Positions 43,640-53,756 of a DNA stretch of 64,000 nucleotides are shown piece after piece. The stretch spans positions 1,984,001-2,048,000 of the forward strand of contig CM074143.1 in NCBI GenBank assembly GCA_037178625.1. The letters run 5' to 3'. Each line of letters opens with the position of its first letter. Position 1 is the first letter of the stretch. The notes beneath the pieces were generated by a model that was given only the letters and a program-made list of their open reading frames with translations, searched no databases and was not told where the DNA came from. The stretch is from Skeletonema tropicum (taxonomy: Eukaryota > Bacillariophyta > Thalassiosirophyceae > Thalassiosirales > Thalassiosiraceae). A program made the position numbers and the translations under genes.

Positions 43640-45850
43640 AATGGTATCAATTTTGCGAAAACACAAGAAAGAAAGAAAGAAAGAAAGAACCTCGCGTACA
43701 GGTACAGCCCACGTACAGAAAAGTGACTCAAGCCACGGGACACGCGCAACACACGCTACGTACTTACCTACCTATCGATCTAGCGAGCCACGCTAGAGTT
43801 CCTCAGATTTCCGCAATAACTCTAAAGGCCTCTTTGGTGGGGAACCCTCTATGTACAAAAAATGCCAGAATTCGCGCGAGGCGCGATAGTTCCCGGAACT
43901 CGGAAGGAGGGGGGAGGGGGAAAGGAGAGAGAGAGGAAAGGGAAAGAAGACGATGACGATGAGAAGCTGCTATCCTCTCCATGACATGAAAGCTACCGCT
44001 ATGTTTTTAGCAGAATTTTCAACACCACAGCCGGCCACTACCTTGACATAAATGTGTTTATGATTCTGCGACACTGCCGCCGCAACATGAAGGTTGGCCA
44101 CTTGCTTGATATGCTACCAGAAATCGTGCGCAATTACTCCTTCCCCATATTATCATATGCCGACTATGCCGCTGCTACACCTTTTGCATCATCAGCATCT
44201 TCAAATAATAATGGCCAGCAGAACCAACGAAGGCAAGTCCCAGAAGTTTTTGGAAAGTCGGCAAGTACTGTACAGCAAAATAACTCCGCCGCACGCTTTT
44301 TCGCAGCCTTCCGAAAGGCTAGGCTGCCGGTTGATTTGACTGATGAAGAATTCGAGGGAGATAACTTGGCAAATTATACGTAACTTTTGCCGCTGGGGGG
44401 CATACTCCAGTACCCAAATATTTCAACGTAGACTTGGAAGGCCGAGAAAATAACAAGTGCCTTGGGGCTGACTCAAAGTTATGGTACAGTACATCGGAAA
44501 ACATTTAGACGATCTCCGTCGCAACATCGTGCCCCAACACTCCCACTTCAATGGACTGAGAGACAAAGAGGTTCCCGAATAATGGAATGAATTGAGAAAA
44601 TGCTACACGGATGCGGCTAATCGTTTTCAGGCCAAGCACCCGGGAGACGAAGTGTTTGGTCACCCTGATGTCATACCGTGATCGCCGTCATAGAAGGGGT
44701 GGGCTCCAGTATCGGGTGGACAACGGCAGCACTTGCGGAACAATCACCTGCAGTGGTAAATGTTAATCCATCTTCCTCAACAAATACGGCACGTCCAATC
44801 ATGGTGCCTACAAATTCTAATGTCACTAGGTCAACAACAACAAATTATTCTAATGTCACTACGTCGACTCTCCAAGAGATATTCCAATACAGTGAACAAA
44901 CTTTGCTGAGTCAGCAAGTGACAGGTCAAGCCTTTCTTGATACTGGTGTGATTCGGGTTTTGTTGAGCCAGGAAAGAAGCTACGAAGAAAAAACTGCAAT
45001 CCCTGCAGCATTACTTGCGAAGATGTATTGCGTATTGCCTAAAAGTTGATTTTTGTTGCGACTCGGCTGATGTTGATATCGTCGCCACATACAAAAAAGC
45101 TAGTAGGTCACAGAAAGTTCTGGCTTTAAATGCTGCTGTGAGGATTGAAGATGCAATCTATCATAAGGTGTTTGACTTCGAAGAAAGAACACAAGAAGAA
45201 GTCACTAAATTGCCAGGAAGTAGAGTCCTTGGCTTGGCAAAGCGTATCAAAATATACAAAAATCTAATCAAGAATACAACTAAGGTTAAGGTCCGCAATA
45301 GAATGTCAACCGTACCATCAATGGAAGTGGAGGAATTGAAGTTGCTTGAAAGGAGCGGAGTTGACCCCTCTCCCGCGACTGCGACAGTGGAGTCTCAAAT
45401 CCAAGAGGAAGAATCCTGCTGACGCAGCAGCAGGTGGTACTGTAGGAGATGGTTCAGCTGTGGTACTAGAGGGCGTACTGCAGGAGGGTTGCAACAAAGT
45501 ATTGTAAGTTTTGCAGCCCAGTCCTCCGGACAGCGGAGGAAAGGCATCCGCCAACGCTGTTGGTAGGTAGATATTTATAAGTATGTAGTCGTATTACTAT
45601 TATTTTCTGCTATCTACTCCCGGAACTGTTCCAGGAACTATGGTGATGGACAGACTGATAGTTCCTGGAACTTTGGCATCCTTCTCCCAAAAAATCTGGC
45701 TAGCTGATTCCTACCCATGTACAGCCCACATACAGAAACGTTACATGCATGACGCCCACGCGCCCACGCTATATATGCTATATACGCTAGATAGAGCTCG
45801 TCAGATTTCTGCAATAACTCTAAGCTTTGTCAAAGCTTGGATATGCCGTC
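43640..45850 (+). mobile_element. Decayed element flanked by diverged direct repeats (uncertain)
   Basis: Two related segments are in the same orientation: 43700-43830 (gtacagcccacgtacagaaa ... cagatttccgcaataactct) and 45718-45835 (gtacagcccacatacagaaa ... cagatttctgcaataactct). Between them lie broken ORFs of unknown type. gatagttcc(c/t)ggaact also occurs near 43889 and 45657. This resembles a short old element with terminal direct repeats, but type, borders and TSD are not resolved. A GAAA microsatellite is at about 43668-43690. Confidence 0.4.
44054..45422 (+). pseudogene. Broken gene of unknown function
   Basis: Three frames can be read in turn: 44054-44383 (Asn/Gln-rich, then FFAAFRKARLPVDLTDEEF), about 44480-44680 (a frame with DDLRRNIVPQH, WNELRKCYTDAANRF and FGHPDVIP) and 44678-45422 (Thr/Asn-rich, then FQYSEQTLLSQQ and a Lys/Glu-rich helical end). 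They look like parts of one protein broken by frameshifts. The helical WNELRKCY segment could be part of a DNA-binding domain, but I do not recognise the family. Confidence 0.35.
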
Positions 45851-46210
45851 CACATGTATGGACCAGAAGCCGCTGTATGTAGCCTGGCTGGCCAAATCAA
45901 TTGTATCATGTCATATCTCAATCTTACATAAGTAGGACTCTCACGACCATGAAAGGTTGCTCTCTCGGTGCTTGGTGTGGCATTACATTTTGAAATGATG
46001 AGAGTTGCTTTGAAGATGGGGGAAGCCAGGGCTAACACCTAATTTGATTAACTTTTCACTAATTCTTCATCTCACCTTTCAATTCAGACTGGACATCATG
46101 AATTGAAAGACTGCTTTTGTAATCCTTCTTACATTTTACTTATCACACGCACAAGAATAGACACTCACGTTGATCAATAATTTCATCTTCTTCGTCATCG
46201 TTGTCCATCA
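45851..46210. other. Non-coding interval
   Basis: 360 bp without a supported gene between the decayed element and the MITE. Confidence 0.4.
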
Positions 46211-46548
46211 TGGTCAATGTTTTTTATCTGAATCTGAATCTGAAACGTTCACCTTCCTGATTTACTTATGCCTCTTTCCAATCCCCGGCATCAAAATTGT
46301 TGAAGATGTGGCATTTGCAACACATCATGGAGGAACGTCAACGTTTCAGATTCAGAATAAGTGGCGTTTTTGGCTCTGATTCTGAAACGTTTAATTTCGG
46401 AGAATCTCAAATAACCCTAACCAAAGCGGCACCAAAACAACGATTAAAAAATAGTGGACTCAAAGCCAAATCCAGCCCCCCGTACGTAGACATACTAATT
46501 CCTAAGGCCAACGTTTCAGATTCAGATTCAGAAAAAAAACATTGACCA
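46211..46548. mobile_element. 338-bp MITE with 39-bp terminal inverted repeats
   Basis: 46211-46249 (TGGTCAATGTTTTTT...) and 46510-46548 are inverted copies with one mismatch. The inner half of the repeat (CTGAATCTGAATCTGAAACGTT) also occurs as a second inverted pair in the middle (46335-46355 and 46376-46391), so it is a multiple foldback. No TSD is clear and there is no ORF for a transposase. Confidence 0.7.
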
Positions 46549-46557
46549 CCCTTATTT

Positions 46558-46857
46558 TTGCTCTGCTGTTTGGCGAGCACGAGCAGTTCAAGAGACGCCA
46601 ATCAAGTTGATGGAGCTAAAGAAGGGGCTCGCATTCCTCGACAACGGTTGTTTGCCTTTGGAGAAGCTCTCAGCCGTAGGCGTAGGCGTAGGGCTGTTAT
46701 GCTGGTAATCGTGTCTGCTTTCATTCGACTTTCGCAACTGGCTGTGATTATCTGGGCGTTTGCGTACGTACTTCAGAATGCTGGTGTGAAAGATGTTGGA
46801 GGATGCCTTACCTTTCTTTCTACGGGCATCAAATTTGGTCTCTTATGTTTTAAGGAG
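46558..46857 (+). pseudogene. Host ORF truncated by Gyp1 (5' part)
   Basis: About 100 codons with an Arg run (about residues 40-46) followed by a hydrophobic stretch (VMLVIVSAFIRLSQLAVIIWAFAYVL, in parts) that could be one or two membrane segments. The true start is unknown; the open frame starts shortly after the MITE. At 46857 the Gyp1 3' LTR (inverted) cuts the gene. The normal continuation, 31 codons and a stop, is at 12950-13045 on the minus strand. It may be the last exon of a small membrane protein. The family is not recognised. Confidence 0.55.
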
Positions 46858-47153
46858 TGTCAGCGGCGGTAGCTGATACGGTGAGTTGAATGAATAATTT
46901 GGTATTATGTAAATTATGCTAGTCTGCGTTAAGAGTGATCGATGCAGCTTCCGGAAGAAGATGGCTGAAGGAAGACACGTCATCGATTGATAAGGGTGAC
47001 GTAATGAGATCCTGTGGCTCTCATACGTTATCTGTTACTTAACGTGGAAGGAAGGACAGACAATGACTTAGCGAGTCATTGGCGATCTGGACCGTGTGCT
47101 AGGCTACAGGAAACGGGATTGGTATCTGGCTAATGTAGCCAGTGCCTATGACA
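46858..47153 (-). repeat. Gyp1 3' LTR (inverted by the rearrangement)
   Basis: 296 bp, minus strand, starting TGTCATAGGC at 47153 after a purine tract (cttgggggcgag) and ending GCTGACA at 46858. Partner of 13051-13350. Confidence 0.9.
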
Positions 47154-47371
47154 CTCGCCCCCAAGTGTCGGGATCAAAGGGGAAAACACAAGGAGAAAAC
47201 CACGCGGGATAAAACTCTTTGAGGAGTGACGGTCGGGGACTTTGTCCACGCACGGTGAGCTCTGGTAAAAAGACTTGTTGAAAAAAAACGTACTTGATAC
47301 GTGCGGTACACTTGGCCTTGACTATCTATTCTCAATGTGATTTAATTTATATCTGTACACGCCCCCCTGCT

Positions 47372-47896
47372 CTATGATTCTTCATTTCTATCGAAGTATG
47401 AGGTTATTCTCCTAATGTTAATTCGTTCACTGATTGAACCCTTTTGTATCCTGACAGTTCCATTCGTGTAGACTTCCGTAACAGCATAAGGTCCTTTGTT
47501 CCGGTCGTCGGCTTTAGGAAGCCGCTCACCATTAATGTCCTTAATGATGAGACACTTACTACCAATCTTATAATCATACGGTAGACGTCTCGAGTTTTCT
47601 CGGGCGTTGTCACTGTCCACTTGCATTTGTCGTCGACGGCCGATGTCAGCCCAGTCTGCCACATAAGGGATGTCGAATAACATGTCCCTACCGAATATAG
47701 CAGCACCAGGTGACGACTTAAGCACTGTGTGATGGGTCGCTCGGATTGCCCACGCTGTGTTGGTGATCCAATCGTCTATTTGAGCGTCAGTTACCTCATC
47801 GAGGTCATTGAGACCTGAGGTGCGCAACATGTTGTTGACGACACCGTGCACACGCTCTAGAATAGCGTTTGCTTGAGGGTTTCTGCTGGAGGTCGG
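47372..47896 (-). CDS. Gyp1 integrase C-terminal part
   Basis: The end of Gyp1 pol. It begins at the Copia-1 junction with SSRNPQANAILERVHG, which carries the third catalytic acid (Glu) of the DDE triad, and continues through the integrase C-terminus with a GPY/F-like module (RNKGPYAVTEVY) and INIRRI. There is no chromodomain. The frame joins exactly to that ending at 18136 through TSD CCGAC. The first codons of the apparent longer ORF (from 47977) are LTR sequence and not native. Confidence 0.88.
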   Translation of the reverse strand, partial: PTSSRNPQANAILERVHGVVNNMLRTSGLNDLDEVTDAQIDDWITNTAWAIRATHHTVLKSSPGAAIFGRDMLFDIPYVADWADIGRRRQMQVDSDNARENSRRLPYDYKIGSKCLIIKDINGERLPKADDRNKGPYAVTEVYTNGTVRIQKGSISERINIRRITSYFDRNEES

Positions 47897-48139
47897 TGTT
47901 ACAATTACGGTAATAGAAGTGTTTAGTGGATGCCGTTCCAACCGTCTAAGGACGTACGTTATATGGAACAACACCACACAGTAAAGTGGGTTTTACTATT
48001 TACTTCTATAGTGTATTCGGGCGGACAAGAGCGTTGGTCAACGTGCCGTCGAGAGTCGAGCTAGAACAAGCCAAGTAAGGAGTAAGCGGTCCCGGTATGA
48101 CTACCGCTGGGACAAACTCCTATATCGTCTATTCTAACA
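47897..48139 (-). repeat. Copia-1 3' LTR (inverted)
   Basis: 243 bp, minus strand, starting TGTTAGAATAG at 48139 after cgagggag and ending TTGTAACA at 47897. Partner of 18137-18379. Confidence 0.9.
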
Positions 48140-48172
48140 CTCCCTCGTAGCGAGACATTACCTACCTCGATA

Positions 48173-48916
48173 TTACCATCCCATCAACATCTTACGATGA
48201 GCCAAGAATAGATTCGCACCAAGTGGCTTTGTCAGGCTGTCAGCCAGCTGATCGTGCGTATTGATGTATTGAATCTCGATTCGCTTGGAGTCAACGTAGG
48301 AGCGGAAGTGATGATACTTCAAAGCAATATGCTTCGTTCGGGGTGAGAACTTCTGCTTAGTAGCCATGCTGATGCAAGACTGATTGTCTTGGTGCACCGT
48401 GCAATTGAAGTTTGGTACCTGAATCTCGATTGGAAATGCCGACTTCAACTCTTTCATCATAGTCATCAGCGGGATAACTTCTCTTAACGACTGCGAAAGC
48501 GCAATATACTCCGCTTCTGCTGTGCTCAAAGCTATCTCCGTTTGCAACTTACTTACCCAATGGATCGGACAACCTGCGTACATAAGAACGTATCCAGTTC
48601 GCGACATCACACTATCAGCTGACTCAGCATCTGCCTTCTGCCAACCTCCAGCAAAATCCGCATCCACATAACATTCTAATCCTTTGCTAGTGTCCGGTTT
48701 GTAGATAATTCCTCTGTCTCTATTCATCAAAAGATACCTGCCAATATTAATGATTGCCCTCTCATGACTCCGCTTTGGATCAACTGAAAACCTTGCGCAT
48801 TGGTGGACGTGAACCGAAATGTCTGGTCTGGAATTTCCCTGAAGGTATGTGAGCATTCCCACTGCCGTTCGATAGTTCCAGTCCTTGGCATACCTCCGTT
48901 CATCTCCCTCGGAATC
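48173..48916 (-). CDS. Copia-1 RNase H (C-terminal Pol, inverted)
   Basis: The end of Copia-1 pol: WNYRTAVGMLTYLQGNSRPDIS (in parts), YVDADFAGGW, SRTGYVLMYAGCPIHWVSKLQTEIALSTAEAEYIALSQ (in parts), HQDNQSC and KHIALKYHHFR are classic Copia RNase H signatures, with the acidic residues of YVDAD, AEAEY and QDNQS present. It starts at the Copia-2 junction (TSD ACAGG at 48917-48921) and is in frame with the RT part ending at 24011. The stop is 33 bp before the 3' LTR. Confidence 0.9.
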   Translation of the reverse strand, partial: DSEGDERRYAKDWNYRTAVGMLTYLQGNSRPDISVHVHQCARFSVDPKRSHERAIINIGRYLLMNRDRGIIYKPDTSKGLECYVDADFAGGWQKADAESADSVMSRTGYVLMYAGCPIHWVSKLQTEIALSTAEAEYIALSQSLREVIPLMTMMKELKSAFPIEIQVPNFNCTVHQDNQSCISMATKQKFSPRTKHIALKYHHFRSYVDSKRIEIQYINTHDQLADSLTKPLGANLFLAHRKMLMGW

Positions 48917-48921
48917 CCTGT

Positions 48922-49283
48922 TCTAAAGTAAGCAATAATCTGTCGAATGCCATACAAGCTGCAAGGCTCCGCGGACAATGGACGATCCTGAAGAAGTGAA
49001 CGTGGCCGGTGGCGAGAGGTTTCACCCGATCTGGTGTCGTAGGTTGGGAGAGACAACGTTGCTGGGGATAAGATTCCTAAAGCCCAAATTAGCCGGAAAC
49101 TGGTGCACTAAGGCACGGCTATTCCTACTCGATTCCCGAAGTATTACTGAGAGAAAGATCCGCCATAGGCGTCTACTTACTACACGGTGTTATTGTTTAT
49201 TTTTATTTCTTCGACTGTGAGCGCCATGATCAAAAAAGCGCGTTGGTGAAGGTCGTCGAAAGTCGACGTGTTCTAATCTTGAA
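48922..49283 (-). repeat. Copia-2 3' LTR, distal piece
   Basis: 362 bp of the Copia-2 3' LTR. The first 97 bp are at 53638-53734. Together they make 459 bp, the length of the 5' LTR, so the 49284-53637 insertion caused no target duplication. Confidence 0.88.
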
Positions 49284-52200
49284 GGTCCGAAGTCCGTGCC
49301 TCATTCACCTCCTTGCTGCAAATCTTGTTGCATGTCAAGCTGAGATAAAAAAATTCAATCTTACTTGTTCTTTAATCTCTAGTTACCGTTGGGGAAGTTG
49401 ACCCACTTTTCTCCTCCAATTGTCTCCAGCTCTCTGTGTCAAATGACCTGGGCATTTGCGTGCGGCGTCACTCATGAGTTGCAGGCCAGCCCTCGTATAG
49501 GGGTGAGCCCGAGGTAGGTGTCCTCGGGGCACGGGAAAGACACGTAATCGCGATCTCACCGTGAACCTGCCATGCTTCAGCCTACCGCTACTAGCACCAG
49601 TAGAGATCTCGAATCAATATTTGTGAAGAAGAAAGCTTCGCATCATAACCCCCCAAAAACAAGGGGGGCAACAACCGAAATAACCCAGGGTCGGGTGGGT
49701 GGGAAAATTTAATAAGCTGCTTGGAAAATGCGTTGTGGAGTCTTGATCGGGTCCTCCTTACTAACCAAATTCCAAGCGTCTCTCTCCCATTCAAATGTTC
49801 ATTATTGTCATCGCACCTGCGTGTTGATAAAGCAAAGAGTGACCTCGCAACCAGCTTCCTTTCACTTTGGTTTGGTACGCCTTTCTCACTCCGTCATTTG
49901 AATACAAATCTTTCTGCATCTGACGTCGTTCTTCTTTGAAAGCCGCTCGCTTCTCAGATGTTGTCTGCTCGTCCGTTCAATCCTTACTACTGGCGGACCC
50001 TCTTTACTGATGTGACGATCGGTCCGAAGTCCGTGCCTCATTCACCTCCTTGCTGCAAATCTTGTTGCATGTCAAGCTGAGATAAAATTCAATCTTACTT
50101 GTTCTTTAATCTCTAGTTACCGTTGGGGAAGTTGACCCACTTTTCTCCTCCAATTGTCTCCAGCTCTCTGTGTCAAATGACCTGGGCATTTGCGTGCGGC
50201 GTCACTCATGAGTTGCAGGCCAGCCCTCGTATAGGGGTGAGCCCGAGGTAGGTGTCCTCGGGGCACGGGAAAGACACGTAATCGCGATCTCACCGTGAAC
50301 CTGCCATGCTTCAGCCTACCGCTACTAGCACCAGTAGAGATCTCGAATCAATATTTGTGAAGAAGAAAGCTTCGCATCATAACCCCCCTCGGCAACTAAG
50401 ACTCCTCAAACGCTCCAGCGTGGTTCCAGTGGCAGACCATGCTTGAGTAATTTGCTCCCATGAGCTTTTCCTGCTTGTATGATGAAGGAAACAGCCTCAA
50501 AATCTGCCTGAGGTAGAACAACCTGTGCCTGCGGCCAACCTTACCCTTAACCTTTCGTGAGGGGGGAGGTTGCAATTCCATAATGCAGCGCGATACAATC
50601 GTACACAGGATGCACACCCATAAGAAGAGCAAGGCTGTGGTATTTCCGTAGCCCGATCCTCATCTGCAAGAAAATAGAGAGAAATGATACGATGCATGGT
50701 TAGTGTTCGCTTGCACTGAAGTTGATCACTCCACTTGTACCTCAGATACCCAAGGGTGCGTCTCATCCTTCCGATTCGTGGAGCCATATTTAACCTGGTT
50801 TCAGCTCCTTCCTTTTTCCTCCTTCTGTCGAAAAGCTAGACGGTCGCTGTGGGTGTTTTTTGTGTGCCTGCACCGTAGTTCCTCCCCTCATAGACACCCT
50901 TCAGCTGTAATCCTCCATATCCATCTTGCTAGGAAAGGACGGTCCTTTGCCTCGCCGACTCCAAAAACTCCCTGAATACTCCGTTGTAGACCGTCATCCA
51001 ATCTGCTGCAAAGATAATTTTGACCCCCATTGGACTTGAATTCCCTCTTTCAAAGATACTGATTCCAATCTTCATCTAACACTCAACGACACGTTCAATC
51101 CTTGAGCACGCGGGTTACACCCAACCAGGCCCCAATGCACCCTCGTTTTTATCTGTAACTGTAGCCTATTGGCTGCAAATACACGATCCAGCCCTGATCA
51201 TACATTCTGCCATCATCATGCCCTTCCTCCTGGTCACTGTTGCGTAACCAGCGGTACCCTTGAAGGCACATCCAACTCTGACTCAACTCTACCAGGCGAC
51301 TCATCAAGTCGTCATCGTTTCACGGCAGAACACAAGATCCAATCCTGATTTGTTCATGCCTTCATCTTCCTTCCTCCCGAAGTAGCGCCGAACCCCGCCG
51401 CCCCGCCCAAGGACGTTCATCTGGGCAGCAATGTTTCTGACTGTCACGACACGACGAACCGTGCATCCCCTTCGGTGACCGTGAGGAGGAAAATGTGGGT
51501 AGTGTAGACTGGATCATTCCTCATTAAAAACTGGAAGCAAGGCTTTCTCCCTTCGTCATCATCACATAACCCCCCCGGAAAACCATTGTATCAGAGTGGC
51601 TACGTCGTTTGGCAGACGCATGGTGCAAGGTCACGAAAGCTACATGTGGCGTTCCACTCACTTCCTTGATACTAGCTGTGCCAAGTGGCAACCACGTTTT
51701 TATCTGCTTTTGTCTGTTTGGCTCCTCTAGGTAGCGGGTGAACACTACCGACTGCTGGGACATGCCTATCTCCTATCTTCCCATCTATACCATGCCCGCG
51801 CAGCAGTCATGACACACAACCCCAAGCTTTGCGTCAGCCTTCGCTTCCTCATCGCGTCGCAGCATGCACAACATATCGCTATTCCAAGCCGCATGGGATC
51901 AGTAGAGATGTAGTGGAGTGCTTGACTGAGTACCTGCCCTACACCCCTGACACCAAGAGACCATAGAAGCTTCGGCATTCGATCGGTCATCCACGGCTTC
52001 TCCATTGTGCAAGCGCTTCCGTCCAGGTCTGACGTCTCCATAAGAGTAATCGTCAGCCTCCATTGTTGCCTACGATGGCAACTCAAACCAGCTCTGGTGT
52101 TAATATCTTCCGAATGACAGTAGCTTATGAACATCCCAGAATAAAATGTTTATTCAAATACTGAAGAGGATCTTATTGCGTCACCCAAACACCGCAGGTG

Positions 52201-53637
52201 ACTCCCCCCCCCCGGTATCCCAACTAACACCTAACCTCGACTATCATACCCTCACACATTACTCCTGTTGATCTAGAGTGCTATCTCCGTGCTAGATAAA
52301 CCATGCAGTTCCAAACCGCATGATGTCATCTGAGATTCATCGCAATAATCAGTTCCATACACAAGAAGAAGGCCCGCTACTAGCTGTAGGGGGCAGAGGG
52401 GCCCCGGAGAAAATGGGCCTCTCATCATCTTGTATACGGAAGCACATGGTAGACTTGTACACGGAAGCAGCAAGTAACTGGGAGTAAGCATATGGTCGTC
52501 AGCAGCATCTTCCCCCGAAGATAGGTAAGCAGGCGTAGGCAACCCTCTCACTATGTGACCGGGTTGTTGCTTCCGTGGAGGAGAGATTGGTAGGGCAACT
52601 GCTGAAAAACTCGTTGGCATATGCATAAGACGTGTTGGAAGGGTGGCATGCTTAGCAACACATGTGGCACCGATGGTCCCAGTAGGAAGGAAAGGGCCTC
52701 GGTTTCACATCGATACACAAAATCCATCAACCGTCCCCCAATCAGCGAAAAATATGTCAGCATATCTTCCACAAAGGATAGACCGTGCCCAGCCGCTCCT
52801 AATATACAGATTGGCTTGAGAACTATCCGACAATGACTAACACTTCAGCTCGAAGGGGAACTTCCGCAGACGATGCCCCCTAGCGGCATCTGGTCTCCCC
52901 AAAAATTATGAAATATGTATTTGACTGATTGATGAACACGACCGTCTTGTATCACACATCGATCGATACAACATCCATCATCCGTCCCCCATCAGCAAAA
53001 GTTGATGGTGGTACACCCCCAGCAGTAGCAAATTGCTAGAAGGCGTTCACGTCCTTCACCAACCTACCCCCCCGGAAAATAATAATATCCGTAGAGTAGA
53101 CGTCCCCTGCCCATGCCGATCGAAAACGAGCAGAGAAGAGCTGCTGGAGGGGTCCTACGCTCAGGAACCCCCCCGGACCAACACGCACCTTGTGCGACAA
53201 CCTAATATACGCTCCAACCCACCATCCGCATCATCGTAGAGAGTTGTGAGGGTGGGAAGGGGAAAAAGACATACAAAACCCGTGAACGTTGACTCTAAAG
53301 AAGTTCACCAAACTTTAAAATTTAATAAGCTGCTTGGAAAATGCGTTGTGGAGTCTTGATCGGGTCCTCCTTACTAACCAAATTCCAAGCGTCTCTCTCC
53401 CATTCAAATGTTCATTATTGTCATCGCACCTGCGTGTTGATAAAGCAAAGAGTGACCTCGCAACCAGCTTCCTTTCACTTTGGTTTGGTACGCCTTTCTC
53501 ACTCCGTCATTTGAATACAAATCTTTCTGCATCTGACGTCGTTCTTCTTTGAAAGCCGCTCGCTTCTCAGATGTTGTCTGCTCGTCCGTTCAATCCTTAC
53601 ATACTACTGGCGGACCCTCTTTACTGATGTGACGATC
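49284..53637. mobile_element. 4.35-kb compound insertion in the Copia-2 LTR (two tandem units, no TSD)
   Basis: Unit 1 (49284-50020, 737 bp) is end A (49284-49654), 49 bp and end B (49704-50020). Unit 2 (50021-53637, 3617 bp) is end A (50021-50388), about 2.93 kb of unique sequence and end B (53317-53637). Unit 1 is therefore an internally deleted version of unit 2 in direct tandem. Units begin GGTCCGAAGTCC and end GTGACGATC. The LTR is interrupted cleanly. No terminal inverted repeats, LTRs or transposase ORFs are seen; GGTCCG near the start and CGGACC near the end are the only inverted pair. The mechanism could be Helitron- or Crypton-like or a templated insertion, but the usual Helitron end (CTRR) is absent. 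Confidence 0.75.
50389..53316. other. Unique interior of unit 2, no gene recognised
   Basis: 2.9 kb of C-tract-rich sequence with no ORF above about 120 residues and no domain. A diverged direct repeat (tcgataca...ccatca...ccgtccccc) occurs near 52712 and 52966. It could be captured host DNA. Confidence 0.4.
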
Positions 53638-53734
53638 GTTCTCATCCAAAAAAGATTGAGACACATATCCCGAAATAGAGATCCCTTCTCTATTCAATAT
53701 CTAAAATATCCCGTACGAAATGCATACATCAACA
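53638..53734 (-). repeat. Copia-2 3' LTR, proximal piece
   Basis: 97 bp, starting TGTTGATGTATG at 53734 (minus) after the polypurine tract gataggggag. It is continuous with 48922-49283 when the compound insertion is removed. Confidence 0.88.
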
Positions 53735-53756
53735 CTCCCCTATCATTGAGTATCTT

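Larger units (their letters stand above)
46858..47896 (-). mobile_element. Gyp1, right part (inverted)
   Basis: The integrase C-terminus, 3' UTR, polypurine tract and 3' LTR of Gyp1. It is continuous with 13051-18136 before Copia-1 insertion and inversion. Bordered by TSD GTCGG (47892-47896, Copia-1) and AGGAG (46853-46857, Gyp1). Confidence 0.9.

Noticed and set aside
13051..47153. Reading the two inverted Gyp1 LTRs as ends of one large inverted-repeat element
   Set aside because: Orientation, TSDs and broken frames show a standard Gypsy element split by inversion, with unrelated DNA between.
50389..53316. Minus-strand ORFs of 117-122 residues in the compound insertion
   Set aside because: No domain, biased composition, and many overlapping frames of similar length.
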